Source: a virus. Taken from it: a stretch of DNA of 40,721 nucleotides. The stretch covers positions 1 through 40,721 of the IMG/VR virus record IMGVR_UViG_3300020471_000132; one strand, given 5' to 3'. The translations under genes were made by a program, and so were the position numbers. Shown here one piece after another: positions 1 through 8,646 of this stretch. The notes below the pieces were generated by a model, which saw only the letters and a program-made list of their open reading frames with translations, ran no database searches and had not been told where the DNA came from. The first letter of the stretch is position 1. The number at the start of each line of letters is the position of its first letter.

Positions 1-367
1 CCCACATTCCATTTGAACCTTCACCTGAACCGTGGTTATTTACATAGTCGTCATCGTTTTTAATTAACGTTGCTGTTCCTGATGCTACAGCGTTTTTTGC
101 TGTATCATCATCTAAAACTCTTACGACTTTTAAATTATTACCATAAGCCAAGAACGATGCTGCTGTTAGCCAGCCTGCCGCATTCGCTGTATTTGGCTCA
201 AAGAACCTTTCTACAAGTAGGTTCTCAGAACTTATTGTTGTGATCTCGCCTGCCGGACCCCACTGGAAATCCCCGACAAATGCACCAATAGTTGATGCTA
301 CGCCTGGGACAACGCTAGTAAAATCCTTCTCAGTTACTAGAACACCTGGTGATAGCTGAAATGCCAT
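1..367 (-). CDS. 18: Tail sheath protein gp18, N-terminal part (runs off the window)
   Basis: This is the first 122 codons of a contractile tail sheath protein, cut by the window edge. The protein begins MAFQLSPGVLVTEKD, followed by a VVPGVASTIGAFVGDFQWGP segment; this N-terminus (sequence start, P-G-V, then a short strand ending in G-x-F-x-W-G-P) is typical of T4-like sheath proteins. Sheath subunits stack around the tail tube and contract to drive it through the host envelope. The start is supported by an AGGAG-type ribosome site a few bases upstream and by a late promoter further up. It lies directly downstream of the large terminase gene, as gp18 does in T4. The C-terminal portion cannot be judged. 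Confidence 0.9.
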   Translation of the reverse strand, partial: MAFQLSPGVLVTEKDFTSVVPGVASTIGAFVGDFQWGPAGEITTISSENLLVERFFEPNTANAAGWLTAASFLAYGNNLKVVRVLDDDTAKNAVASGTATLIKNDDDYVNNHGSGEGSNGMW

Positions 368-427
368 GTTTTTCTCCTCGGTTTATATTATCTTATGAAT
401 GACACAAGTTTTTAATATCATCAATCA

Positions 428-435
428 TATTTATA
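428..435 (-). promoter_or_regulatory. T4-type late promoter upstream of gp18
   Basis: The minus strand reads TATAAATA, an exact match to the T4 late promoter -10 element, in the gap between the terminase and sheath genes. With T4 spacing, transcription would start near 422, giving a leader of about 55 nt before the sheath ATG. This suits a very abundant late virion protein. Confidence 0.75.
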
Positions 436-460
436 AATGGCAGATATTAGACATGCCTTT

Positions 461-493
461 TTGTATATACAGTTAAAATTTATTGTATATACA
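461..493. repeat. Two copies of an 11-bp repeat containing the palindrome TGTATATACA
   Basis: TTGTATATACA occurs at 461-471 and again at 483-493. Each copy contains the perfect 10-bp palindrome TGTATATACA. The copies are 22 bp apart, about two turns of the helix, so they would face the same side of the DNA. The second copy abuts the terminase stop codon, and the pair lies upstream of the gp18 late promoter on the minus strand. It looks like a dimeric operator or protein-binding site, but no known regulator is recognised. Confidence 0.5.
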
Positions 494-2179
494 CTACTCT
501 GTTCGACTTCTAGGAGCTACTTGCCCTATCATTCTTTTCAATTTCTTTTGTAAGTTCTTAGGATTGTATGCGTCGTCTGTCAACCATAAGTCTCCGTCTA
601 TAACTTCTGCCTCTTCTTCTTGTCCATCTAATCTAATGAATGGTGTAAGATTAGTTTCTATATCTCCCATTTGTTGTTTATATAGACCTTCTCTCGTATT
701 GATATCTGTCATATCTTTAAAAAATTGTTGACTAGATAACCATCCAAATAATACTAAACACATAACCAAGTCATCATGATAACCCTCATCTGCTTGATAT
801 GTGTTGCCTTTTTCTGTAAATGTAGATATTTCATGTATTATATGTTCATCAAATACCAACATCTTTTGTTCTTCTAACAATGACTTGAATGCAAAACACC
901 CTTGTCTTTTAACTTGTTTAGAAGTTGTAACTCCATGCTTTGTTGATTTACCAAAACCAGGACTTACATATTGTTTCTGTTGTTCGTTTACTGTGCTTAA
1001 TATGTTTTCGTATTCTATTTCCTGATGTAATATCTCTACGACTTGTTGCCCTATGTCATTTACTTCTACCAATATAAAGGCATTATTGTAATCTTTGCCT
1101 ACTTTACCTATTATATCTGGATATAACATAGGTGCTATTTTATTATCTCTGTATTTTGCTACTACTTTATATGGCATTTCTGTTATGTCTACTACGACAA
1201 AAGCAGAATAATCTCCCCCAATACCTCTAGATGTATCTACTGTTATAGCGTAATAGTGGTTTTCTTGAGGTGACTCGTATATATCTAATCCATTATTAGT
1301 AAACTCTGGGTCTTTTGTAGATAGCCTTTGTATTGTTTGTGCGTTTATAAGTGTGTTCGTAGAACCTAAGAACTCACACATAACCTCCTGGTTAAACTTT
1401 ACATCTCCTAATAATTGTTTTTGTTCTTCTAACCACTTATCATCTCTTCCTGGTATCTCATAATAAGGAATGAACATGTTTTCAAAACCATTTACTCCTT
1501 CTAAAGACTCATTCCAGAACTTCCAGAAGTGATTGTAACCTAGTGGTGTAGATGTAAGTAGAATTTTTGTTGTCTCACCAGCAGAAATCGTTGGATAAAC
1601 AGAAGTAAAGAACTCATCTGCAACGTTATTAGGTATGATTGCTGCCTCATCAATGTATAGCCAGTTTACAGATTTACCCCTGATAGCTGCTGCTGTGGTT
1701 GCTGCTGTTAATACTTTACTATTGTTTTCTAGTTCTACGTCACCCTTGTTCCATGTCTTAACACCTTGTTGCATCCATATAGGTAAATTTTCATACATTA
1801 TTTGATATCTGTTTAGAACTTCTCTAGCAGCTGCTGACTTGTTAGCCATTATAGCTACAGTTTTATCCTCTTCAAATATAGTATAATGTAATATACAAGC
1901 CGCTGATGTTACTGTTTTACCCTGCTGTCTACCTTCCATTAACACCACACGTCTATTATTCATTATACAATCTACTTTTTTCTTCTGACAATCGTATAGT
2001 TTAAATGGTTGTAAGCCTGAGTCTAGTGTAATAATTTTAACATAGTTTTCTATAAAATATACAGGATCATTCTTACACTTAATATATTCTTCTATCTCTT
2101 CCTGTGAGAAATCGTGTTGATATGCTAATGGTTTAAGATTAGGATTGCCGTGATAACTATTTCCTTCAGCTTGGGTCAT
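494..2179 (-). CDS. 17: Large terminase subunit gp17 (packaging ATPase and nuclease)
   Basis: The 561-aa product is the DNA packaging motor, which pumps DNA into the prohead and cuts headful lengths. The ATPase half shows a Walker A-like MEGRQQGKT (residues 81-89), Walker B WLYIDEAA (173-180, with the catalytic Glu) and a coupling motif LLTSTPLG (207-214). The nuclease half shows VDTSRGIGGDYSAF (314-327), VEVND (371-375) and YHDDLVM (467-473), which supply the acidic metal-binding residues. Length is close to T4 gp17 (610 aa). The start overlaps the small terminase gene by one codon or so, so the two are probably translationally coupled. No obvious Shine-Dalgarno precedes this ATG, so the exact start is slightly uncertain. 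Confidence 0.96.
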   Translation of the reverse strand: MTQAEGNSYHGNPNLKPLAYQHDFSQEEIEEYIKCKNDPVYFIENYVKIITLDSGLQPFKLYDCQKKKVDCIMNNRRVVLMEGRQQGKTVTSAACILHYTIFEEDKTVAIMANKSAAAREVLNRYQIMYENLPIWMQQGVKTWNKGDVELENNSKVLTAATTAAAIRGKSVNWLYIDEAAIIPNNVADEFFTSVYPTISAGETTKILLTSTPLGYNHFWKFWNESLEGVNGFENMFIPYYEIPGRDDKWLEEQKQLLGDVKFNQEVMCEFLGSTNTLINAQTIQRLSTKDPEFTNNGLDIYESPQENHYYAITVDTSRGIGGDYSAFVVVDITEMPYKVVAKYRDNKIAPMLYPDIIGKVGKDYNNAFILVEVNDIGQQVVEILHQEIEYENILSTVNEQQKQYVSPGFGKSTKHGVTTSKQVKRQGCFAFKSLLEEQKMLVFDEHIIHEISTFTEKGNTYQADEGYHDDLVMCLVLFGWLSSQQFFKDMTDINTREGLYKQQMGDIETNLTPFIRLDGQEEEAEVIDGDLWLTDDAYNPKNLQKKLKRMIGQVAPRSRTE

Positions 2180-2666
2180 CTGGTGTTACGTCTATTGTTT
2201 TGTTTTGTTCGTCTTTAACTGCCTTTAATAGATCTTTTGTGCTACCTACAAATAGATTATTGGTTGTTTTAACTGTTCCTTTTGTTTGTTTATCCTGTGT
2301 TACTCTTTTATGTCTTTCATGAACATCAATCATATCTTTAGCAGTATCTTGTAAGTTTTTTATAAGAGCGCCAGCAACTTCATAAGCACGAGGCTGATCA
2401 GAGTTACGAGCAATGTGCATGATACCTTGTATGGCTTCATCATTGTATGCTTCTGCCTGTTTAAGAATTGATCTAGCATATTGTAAATCCTCTTCTTGTT
2501 GTTTTCTTAGTAAAGCCTCTTTATCTTCTTCAGACATATCAACTGCAGGTAACTGTCTTTCTTCCTGAGTCTTTTTTAGGTTTTCCTCTAGGGCTTTTGT
2601 TACTTCCTTTGTATTGAACTTTTTATCCAAGTCTTCAAAAGGATTCTTATTGTTCGAACGTTTCAT
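2166..2666 (-). CDS. 16: Small terminase subunit gp16
   Basis: A 166-aa, charged, mostly helical protein immediately upstream of gp17, the position and size of T4 gp16 (164 aa). It contains the conserved central segment DQPRAYEVAGALIKNLQDTAKDMIDV-like (about residues 91-116), which in T4-like phages belongs to the coiled-coil oligomerisation core. Gp16 forms rings that recognise DNA and stimulate the gp17 ATPase. I chose ATG at 2666 over a TTG one codon upstream because AGAGGA lies 5 nt before the ATG. The gene overlaps the end of gp15 by about 20 bp. Confidence 0.88.
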   Translation of the reverse strand: MKRSNNKNPFEDLDKKFNTKEVTKALEENLKKTQEERQLPAVDMSEEDKEALLRKQQEEDLQYARSILKQAEAYNDEAIQGIMHIARNSDQPRAYEVAGALIKNLQDTAKDMIDVHERHKRVTQDKQTKGTVKTTNNLFVGSTKDLLKAVKDEQNKTIDVTPDDPS

Positions 2667-3432
2667 CAAATTCCTCTAAGAACGTATATGCATCTGACGG
2701 TGTTGCCGTTGATGGATTGACACTAGCTTGATACCTAGCTCTATCATTTAACGTGCTTAAGGACATGGTAGGATCATTGTATATATCTGCAATTGCTTTC
2801 TTGATAACACCTTGATTTGCTACGTTGCTGTAAAAATTAAGTCTCATAGTAAAATTTAATGTCCATACTATACTTAATCTACTAGCAAACTCACCCTCAT
2901 ACTCGTCTTCATACATTACGTTATCTAATGTTATTTTTATATCTCTTTTTAAACCAAGTTCTGGCAGATCATTAATTGTTACATTAAAGTCTGGATTGAA
3001 GTATGGAATTATTTGTTCCACAGCTTGTAAGCCGTCGTCTTGGTTTTTAGCAAACACATATAAAGCTAGGTTCATGTTATATGGTGTAGAATTAAATGCT
3101 ACCCTAACTGTATTTGTATCGTCGCCTGTTCCAACGGCTTTATTCTTATTTATTATAGTTGTCTTTCTACTTGGGTCATATTGTATTCCTTGTATTTCAA
3201 ATCCCATTCTAGGAAGTGTTATTGCTACTTCTCCCCTTGTAGTAGAGTCTGTAACTCTATTGATTCTTGTTAAGAATTTTTGTTTAGTAGCATAGGCTAA
3301 AGGGACTCTAATTGTTTGAGCCACTGCACCAGAACTATTTTTACGTTCAATATTAATATTATTGAATATAGTTCCAAAGGCAATAACTGCCTTTCTTATA
3401 TGACTGTGATAAAATGACTTATCCTTAAACAT
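2647..3432 (-). CDS. 15: Tail terminator / sheath stabiliser gp15
   Basis: A 261-aa protein, near T4 gp15 (272 aa). It begins MFKDKSFYHSHIRKAVIAFGTIFNNI, which matches the T4-like gp15 N-terminus, and has a central beta-rich segment with IDEG-free strands and RINRVTDSTTRGEVAITLPRMGFEI-like sequence, also conserved in the family. Gp15 caps the completed tail and joins it to the neck. The gene sits between gp14 and gp16, as in T4. A GGGG ribosome site precedes the ATG. Confidence 0.92.
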   Translation of the reverse strand: MFKDKSFYHSHIRKAVIAFGTIFNNINIERKNSSGAVAQTIRVPLAYATKQKFLTRINRVTDSTTRGEVAITLPRMGFEIQGIQYDPSRKTTIINKNKAVGTGDDTNTVRVAFNSTPYNMNLALYVFAKNQDDGLQAVEQIIPYFNPDFNVTINDLPELGLKRDIKITLDNVMYEDEYEGEFASRLSIVWTLNFTMRLNFYSNVANQGVIKKAIADIYNDPTMSLSTLNDRARYQASVNPSTATPSDAYTFLEEFDETFEQ

Positions 3433-3433
3433 T

Positions 3434-4177
3434 CTATGCCCCTATTTCTCCAAATGGATTTTTCTCACTAAAGTCTAATATACCTTCTAATGTAACTAAA
3501 TTATCAAAGTCTGCGTTGTCTATAGGTTCTTGTGTAACAGAATAATCTTCTTTAATTATAGAACCATTTGTTTCGTTCAATATTAACGTTCCATCTTCTT
3601 GTAACATTTGATACTCTAACATGTCCTGAGAGTATTTTGTTTCCAGACTATCTATAGTTGTAATACCTGTATCCAAATCTTCTGAACTGTATTCAAACAA
3701 TTCACAAACCAATCTGTAAACATAGATTTGATTGAGTTGATAAAAAGGATTTTGAAAGTCTACATATTTAATCTCGAATAAAGATTTTGTCTTCTCAAAA
3801 TATATTAGATCACCTTCTGAAGGTCTTGTTGTTTGTGTAAATGTTCCACCGCTGGTTTGAACCATATCCTCCCAACGTCTTTTTGCCATTACAAAAGTTG
3901 CCTGGTCTCTAACTTCTAAACCAAACCTAGTAAATATATCTCCCTGCCCTTCATAACCATTTACATTATCCAAATACATTTCCACAGGATATGCTTGTGT
4001 GAACTTAGACAGTTCATCTTCGTCAAATATTGTGTCTTTGTTTACTAATGTTCTAGGCAGGTAGTAAGTATCATGACCGTAAATTTTTAAACTTTCAATG
4101 ATAAGGTCTTCAACTAAACGTTGTTCGTTAGTTGTGCCTATGTTGTTGCCTGATTGGAAGTAAAAATTTGTAGCCAT
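3434..4177 (-). CDS. 14: Neck protein gp14 (head completion)
   Basis: The 247-aa product matches T4 gp14 in size (256 aa) and position. The N-terminus (NFYFQSGNNIGTTNEQRLVEDLIIESLKIYGHD, then YYLPR) and the later GLEVRDQATFVMAKRRW and GDLIYF segments are family hallmarks. Gp14 joins gp13 to form the neck that receives the tail. A GGAT ribosome site precedes the start. Only one or two bases separate it from gp15, consistent with one late operon. Confidence 0.93.
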   Translation of the reverse strand: MATNFYFQSGNNIGTTNEQRLVEDLIIESLKIYGHDTYYLPRTLVNKDTIFDEDELSKFTQAYPVEMYLDNVNGYEGQGDIFTRFGLEVRDQATFVMAKRRWEDMVQTSGGTFTQTTRPSEGDLIYFEKTKSLFEIKYVDFQNPFYQLNQIYVYRLVCELFEYSSEDLDTGITTIDSLETKYSQDMLEYQMLQEDGTLILNETNGSIIKEDYSVTQEPIDNADFDNLVTLEGILDFSEKNPFGEIGA

Positions 4178-4181
4178 TTTA

Positions 4182-5153
4182 CTATCCTATCATAAACTGT
4201 GGAGGCAGTTCGTATTTTTTCTGCATCTCTTCTTCTATTTGCTGTATCTCCTGAACTGCTTCGCCATATATCTGATCTCCATTTAATATAACACCACCAG
4301 GCATTTGAATGCCTTGGAACTTTTTCAAATTCTCGCCCCATTGTCTTTTAATTAGAGCTGTTGCATATTTTTTAAGGAATAAATCATCATAAACTTCTGT
4401 ATAAGTAGCTGGGTCTAATATAGCAAATGCCTCTGCTACAATAAAGTCTCCTACGTTGTAAGTCTTATCCCAATCTGTATCTATGTAAAGTCTATCTGTT
4501 TTTCTATTCCAACGTATCTGTCTTTCTCCAGCCAGGAGTTTTTCTAATGTTGTTAAATGGGATTGAACGACAGTATAGTAAACCATATCTGCTCCCATTA
4601 AATTATACAAGTCGTTCATTCTAAACTGATACATTAAATCAAATAGTTGTCCGTCTCTTGTATTGTTTGTTGCTGCACCTCCAAAGTTAAATACCCTAGT
4701 TATACCTAAAATATTATTACTAATAGGTATATAACCTTTTTCTATGTCGCCTTGTTCATAGTGGTTTGTTGCATGTAATGTTCCTGTTGTTCCTGATTCA
4801 GAACCTGTTATTTGTTCACTTGCTTGGAATGTTCCTGTTTTAACTTGTTCTATTGTAATAAACTGTCCTGATACAGAGTCTACAAAGGCTGTGGCTCCTG
4901 ATGTAGCACCTGTAATAGTTTCTCCCTTTACAAAACTCTCTGCAATATTAGTTGTAAGTTTTAATTTAGAACCAGTGACTTCGTGTTTTACATAAGTTTT
5001 TTCTGTGCCATCAAAGTGATATTCATTCCAAAACTGCAAGGCATCGTCTACTCTATCAGAGACTTGCTGTTCGTCCACGTTAATTTCTATAACGGGAGCT
5101 CCTAATCTCCTTAAACAATATTCTTGTAAATCTGTTCTACTAGCTAATGCCAT
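4182..5153 (-). CDS. 13: Neck protein gp13 with an inserted repeat domain
   Basis: A 323-aa head-completion protein. The N-terminal SRTDLQEYCLRRLGAPVIEINVDEQQ, the DRVDDALQFWNEYHFDG segment and the C-terminal FLKKYATALIKRQWGENLKKF, MPGGVILNGDQIY match T4-like gp13 (309 aa in T4). Residues about 62-131 interrupt the conserved fold: two short tandem Gly/Thr-rich repeats containing GETITGATSGAT and EQITGSESGTTG. The insertion looks like a surface decoration rather than part of the core. A GGGG ribosome site precedes the ATG. Confidence 0.93.
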   Translation of the reverse strand: MALASRTDLQEYCLRRLGAPVIEINVDEQQVSDRVDDALQFWNEYHFDGTEKTYVKHEVTGSKLKLTTNIAESFVKGETITGATSGATAFVDSVSGQFITIEQVKTGTFQASEQITGSESGTTGTLHATNHYEQGDIEKGYIPISNNILGITRVFNFGGAATNNTRDGQLFDLMYQFRMNDLYNLMGADMVYYTVVQSHLTTLEKLLAGERQIRWNRKTDRLYIDTDWDKTYNVGDFIVAEAFAILDPATYTEVYDDLFLKKYATALIKRQWGENLKKFQGIQMPGGVILNGDQIYGEAVQEIQQIEEEMQKKYELPPQFMIG

Positions 5154-5161
5154 TGTTACCC

Positions 5162-6640
5162 CTAGTTAAGTTTAGTTCCTGCTGCATTATATATTGCTGT
5201 TCCTGTAATAGTTGCAGTTGAACCTTCGCCTTGTGTATGAGAAATTGTAATACCATCTCCTCCACTAACTTGCGCCATATAGTTTCCTGTTGTTTGTGTT
5301 CCTAATGCCACTGCATTATCTGCAATTTGATCTGAACCTACTGCGTCATCTGCTATCATTGATTGTTCTACTGCGTCCGATGCAATAGTAAGAGCTGTTG
5401 CCACGTTAGCACTTCCGTCTACTGAACCTGACCCTGTTACATCTCCTGTAAATGATAATGTTCTAGCAGTTGTCCATTTAGCTGCTGAACCTGTTGTGTT
5501 TTGGTTAAGTGTTCCTACTACTAAATCTATTGTTCCGTCTGCATCTTGATAAGTAGCTGTAATACCTGTTTCAGTATTACTACTAAACATAGCACCTACT
5601 ATGTCTTGAATTTCTTCGTCTGTCTGATCTGCTGTAGCTCCTGATTCTATACCATCTAGTTTACTACCATCTGTTGCTATATCTCTACCATCTACTGTTC
5701 CGCCTACAGTAATATTACCTGAGGTTGAAAGTGAAGCTGCATCTATTGCAGATACATTTAAATTAGCTCTAGTAAATGATAAATCGCCTGTGCTTGCACC
5801 TGTAAATGAACCTGTTCCTATTGCAATTGCATCTGCACTTTCGTCCCAACCTATGAATACATTGTCTGAACTTCCTCTTTCAAAAACAAGACCCATATCA
5901 TTTGCTGGTGTTCCTGTTGTTCCGTTTCCTAACTCAATCAATCTATCTGTTATTGTTGAGTTTGTTGTATCTAAGGTTGTAGTTGTTCCATTTACATCTA
6001 AGTTTCCTGTAATAGTTACATTACCTGTTGCTGCTACATCTGCAAATGTAACATTACTTGATGTTGCTACTGCTTGTCCAATACTAATTGCACCACCTGA
6101 GTATGTAACACCTGTGCCTGCGCTTAAATGTGCTCTAACTTCTGCTGCACTTGGACCTGTGTATGTAATAACTCCTGTAGAACTATTGTAAGCAAGAGAA
6201 CCATCTCCGCCTGAATCTGTTACACTAATAGAGCCTCTTGCATCAGAGTCTGCGTATTGTGTTATTGAACTTGATAAAGTTGTTCCTGATATAGCTAGTC
6301 CTGAGCCTATATCTAAAAATGCTGTTGCTCCAGCACTATCGTCCCAGAATACTATCTGGTCATCATTTGGATCTGATAAACTTTCTAATCCTAAATGACT
6401 TAAATTTAAAGTTGCGCTACCACTTGTTGCACCGCCTGATAATCCTGTTCCTGCTACGACTGCTGTAATATCTCCTGATGTTATCTCAGAAAATTTTGCT
6501 ATTCTAATACCGCCAGCAGTGGAGCCATCATGAACTCTTAATGTATCTAAGGTAGTATCAACAGTTACCTCACCAGCCGCTCCTGTAAAGGAGTTATGCT
6601 GTGTAGTTGTGCCTCTTCTCCATTGAACCTGTGTTGGCAT
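5162..6640 (-). CDS. Tail-fibre / virion decoration protein with Gly-Thr-rich repeats
   Basis: A 492-aa protein that starts MPTQVQWRRGTTTQHNSF, followed by a GAAGEVTVDTTLDTLRVHDG motif. This N-terminal pattern is common in phage fibre proteins that attach to the virion. The rest is Gly, Thr, Ser and Asp rich with few charged or aromatic residues, including VDGRDIATDGSKLDGIESGA and NVTITGNLDVNGTTTTLD, typical of trimeric beta-structured fibres. The second motif recurs in the 7197-8624 protein, so the two are probably paralogues. An AGGAG site precedes the ATG. The receptor or exact role cannot be told. Confidence 0.75.
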   Translation of the reverse strand: MPTQVQWRRGTTTQHNSFTGAAGEVTVDTTLDTLRVHDGSTAGGIRIAKFSEITSGDITAVVAGTGLSGGATSGSATLNLSHLGLESLSDPNDDQIVFWDDSAGATAFLDIGSGLAISGTTLSSSITQYADSDARGSISVTDSGGDGSLAYNSSTGVITYTGPSAAEVRAHLSAGTGVTYSGGAISIGQAVATSSNVTFADVAATGNVTITGNLDVNGTTTTLDTTNSTITDRLIELGNGTTGTPANDMGLVFERGSSDNVFIGWDESADAIAIGTGSFTGASTGDLSFTRANLNVSAIDAASLSTSGNITVGGTVDGRDIATDGSKLDGIESGATADQTDEEIQDIVGAMFSSNTETGITATYQDADGTIDLVVGTLNQNTTGSAAKWTTARTLSFTGDVTGSGSVDGSANVATALTIASDAVEQSMIADDAVGSDQIADNAVALGTQTTGNYMAQVSGGDGITISHTQGEGSTATITGTAIYNAAGTKLN

Positions 6641-6665
6641 TATTGTCTCCTAATTAAATTTATCA

Positions 6666-7007
6666 TTAACTTAGCGCTCCATGGTCTTCTGTTGCAAGTC
6701 TGAATTTAATAGATGGCGTCGCCGCTGTATGATCGCCTAAACAATCATAGTTCACGAATAGTTGTTGGCCAAATGCGTCTTGTGTATTATCTGCCACAGA
6801 CCCAAAGTCAGCATTGGAGGAGCCAGGGTAAATCAAACTCTGATCAAACTCTCCAAACTGTGCAAGTGTTATGATTTGACTACTAGAATTTCTAATGTAA
6901 ATCTTTTTGTCTGCAGTATTTACTGCTATCTCACCTGCTACTAGATCTGATGTTGTAGGAGCACTCCCACTTGTTTCAGATCTTTTTGGCTTTATAACTG
7001 TTGCCAT
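6666..7007 (-). CDS. Short tail-fibre-like protein
   Basis: A 113-aa protein whose N-terminus (KRSETSGSAPTTSDLVAGEIAVNTADKKIYIRNSS) has the same pattern as the larger fibre proteins on either side: a [KR]-[RS]-x-[ST] start, then L-x-x-GE-[IL]-A-[VY]-N and a short strand. The C-terminal half (QSLIYPGSSNADFGSVAD onward) is unlike its neighbours. It may be a small fibre subunit or an adaptor. It lies in the same minus-strand block with short gaps. Confidence 0.65.
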   Translation of the reverse strand: MATVIKPKRSETSGSAPTTSDLVAGEIAVNTADKKIYIRNSSSQIITLAQFGEFDQSLIYPGSSNADFGSVADNTQDAFGQQLFVNYDCLGDHTAATPSIKFRLATEDHGALS

Positions 7008-7010
7008 CTA

Positions 7011-7172
7011 TTATCCTTCTTTTTTAGGCTCTTCTTTCTTAGGCTGTTTTTTCTCAGCCTCTTCTTGTTCGATGATACCTAATCTTGTTTTTAACAGAAT
7101 GTTCTCCATTTGTAATTCTTGAACCTTCTGTGCCAAGTTGTTTATATAACCATTAATTAATTTTTCATCCAT
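7011..7172 (-). CDS. Small charged coiled-coil protein (53 aa)
   Basis: A short gene filling what would otherwise be a 190-bp gap. The product starts MDEKLINGYINNLAQKVQEL and continues with a heptad-like leucine/isoleucine pattern to about residue 34, then a Lys/Glu/Pro tail ending KKEEPKKEG. The first part should form a coiled coil. A GGAT ribosome site precedes the ATG, and its stop lies 4 bp from the next gene start, so it fits the operon. Similar small coiled-coil proteins sit beside fibre genes in marine T4-like phages; here it could be a fibre chaperone or minor virion protein. That role is inference. Confidence 0.7.
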   Translation of the reverse strand: MDEKLINGYINNLAQKVQELQMENILLKTRLGIIEQEEAEKKQPKKEEPKKEG

Positions 7173-7196
7173 TTCAATATCCTTTAATATTATTTA

Positions 7197-8624
7197 TTAG
7201 TATGTTCCTCCGTCGATGGAACCAAATTCAGGAGTTCCGCCTGAGCCTGCTTGTAGGATTTGTCCTTCTGTGCCTGCTGCTGTAACTTGTAAAGCTCCTG
7301 TGCCGTTACCATAGATAATACCTTTACTTGTAAATGAACCTGCGCCTGTTCCACCATCTGCAACTACTAGATCTGTTATGCCTGTAATTGTTCCGCCTGT
7401 AATAGTAGCACTAGAAGATTCTATGTTTGCTACCAATGTGCCAACAGTATAACCTGTGCCACCTGTGTTTACAGTAGTTGTTGGAGCTGCTTGTAAGTCT
7501 TTAAATAACTTCCATTTACCTGAGTCTGAGGCATCTCTAAAGAAACCTGAGTATAAGTCTTGTGAACCTGAAGTATCATATAAGCCGTAAAGACCAATAT
7601 CAACTGCGTCTGCGCCGTTGTTGCCTGATGCTAATATAATAAGTGGGTCTGCAACACTTAAAGTTGTAGAGTCAACAGTAGTTGTTGTCCCATTAACTGT
7701 TAGATTACCTGAAATAGTTACGTTACTAGGTAATCCTATGTTTATTTTGTTGTCAGAAACAGTTGTTTCAATTTCGTTGGCTGTTCCTTCGAAAGTTAAA
7801 GTGTCTGTTCCTACTGTAACAGTATCATTAGAACCACTATCTGCTGCAATGGTTAATGATGAACTGATACTTGCTGTTGAAGCTGCTGTAATACGTCCTT
7901 GTGCGTCTACAGTTAAAACAGGAATAGCAGTAGAGCCACCATATGACCCTGCTGAAACTGCTGTATCGTCTAGGTCAATAGATAATCCATTGCCTGATGC
8001 AGTTGTTGTAATACCTGTATCACCTGTAATAGCCAAAGTTTCTGCTTGTTCAATAACTCCTGAGCCTGAATCTCCACTAAAGTCTAAGTCAAACGAAGCT
8101 GCTGCTGTAGCATCAACATAAGCCTTAACTGATTGTTGAGAAGGAACTTTAGTAGCACTATTACTTGCCATATTATCTTCATCTACAAATACACCTGAAG
8201 ATGAGAATGTAGATTCGTCTAATAATTTGTGCCAAGCACTAGCATGACTAAAGTATGCTCTACCTGTTCCATGAACGTGTGCAAACATACCGTGATATGT
8301 AGAGGCACTAGGTAAGTCTCCTTCGGCAGAATACATGTTGCCGTATAGAATTTTACCAACAATTATGTCTCCGTTAGAATCTCTTTTTACGAGTTTGCTA
8401 GCAGTGTTTGCGTTGGTTGCTCCATCAATAATGTCTGTATAATACTTACCACCAATCTTTTGTATAACTTCTGAAGACCCAGAGTCTATAGAAGAGATAT
8501 AAAGTATGGCAGAAGCACCGTCACCGGATCTATCCTCAGCATACGCTAATTCGCCTTCAACCAAATCAGAAGCGCCTGGAGCTGCTGAGCCCGTGCTTCT
8601 TTTAATCTGAATAGTTGTTGACAT
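7197..8624 (-). CDS. Tail-fibre protein, paralogue of the 5162-6640 product
   Basis: The 475-aa protein begins MSTTIQIKRSTGSAAPGASD, then LVEGELAYAEDRSGDG, the fibre N-terminal pattern. Around residues 297-320 it has NVTISGNLTVNGTTTTVDST, nearly the same as a block in the 5162-6640 protein. A SQQSVKAYVDATAAA segment and Gly-rich tail (GTGAGSFTSKGIIYGNGTGAL) are typical of long marine-phage fibres. It is low in Cys and aromatic residues. AGGAG precedes the start. It probably forms part of an adsorption fibre; the target is unknown. Confidence 0.75.
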   Translation of the reverse strand: MSTTIQIKRSTGSAAPGASDLVEGELAYAEDRSGDGASAILYISSIDSGSSEVIQKIGGKYYTDIIDGATNANTASKLVKRDSNGDIIVGKILYGNMYSAEGDLPSASTYHGMFAHVHGTGRAYFSHASAWHKLLDESTFSSSGVFVDEDNMASNSATKVPSQQSVKAYVDATAAASFDLDFSGDSGSGVIEQAETLAITGDTGITTTASGNGLSIDLDDTAVSAGSYGGSTAIPVLTVDAQGRITAASTASISSSLTIAADSGSNDTVTVGTDTLTFEGTANEIETTVSDNKINIGLPSNVTISGNLTVNGTTTTVDSTTLSVADPLIILASGNNGADAVDIGLYGLYDTSGSQDLYSGFFRDASDSGKWKLFKDLQAAPTTTVNTGGTGYTVGTLVANIESSSATITGGTITGITDLVVADGGTGAGSFTSKGIIYGNGTGALQVTAAGTEGQILQAGSGGTPEFGSIDGGTY

Positions 8625-8646
8625 TATTTTCTCCTATTTAATGTTT

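Noticed and set aside
4138-4341. 67-aa minus-strand frame spanning the gp13/gp14 junction
   Set aside because: It overlaps two well-supported genes in another frame and has no ribosome site or homology.
5790-6191. Long open frame on the plus strand opposite the fibre gene (133 aa)
   Set aside because: It mirrors the Thr/Val/Gly codon bias of the real minus-strand fibre gene, has no ribosome site and no protein-like pattern of its own.
7618-8121. Long open frame on the plus strand opposite the second fibre gene (167 aa)
   Set aside because: Same cause: biased fibre codons leave few stops on the other strand; no ribosome site or family motif.
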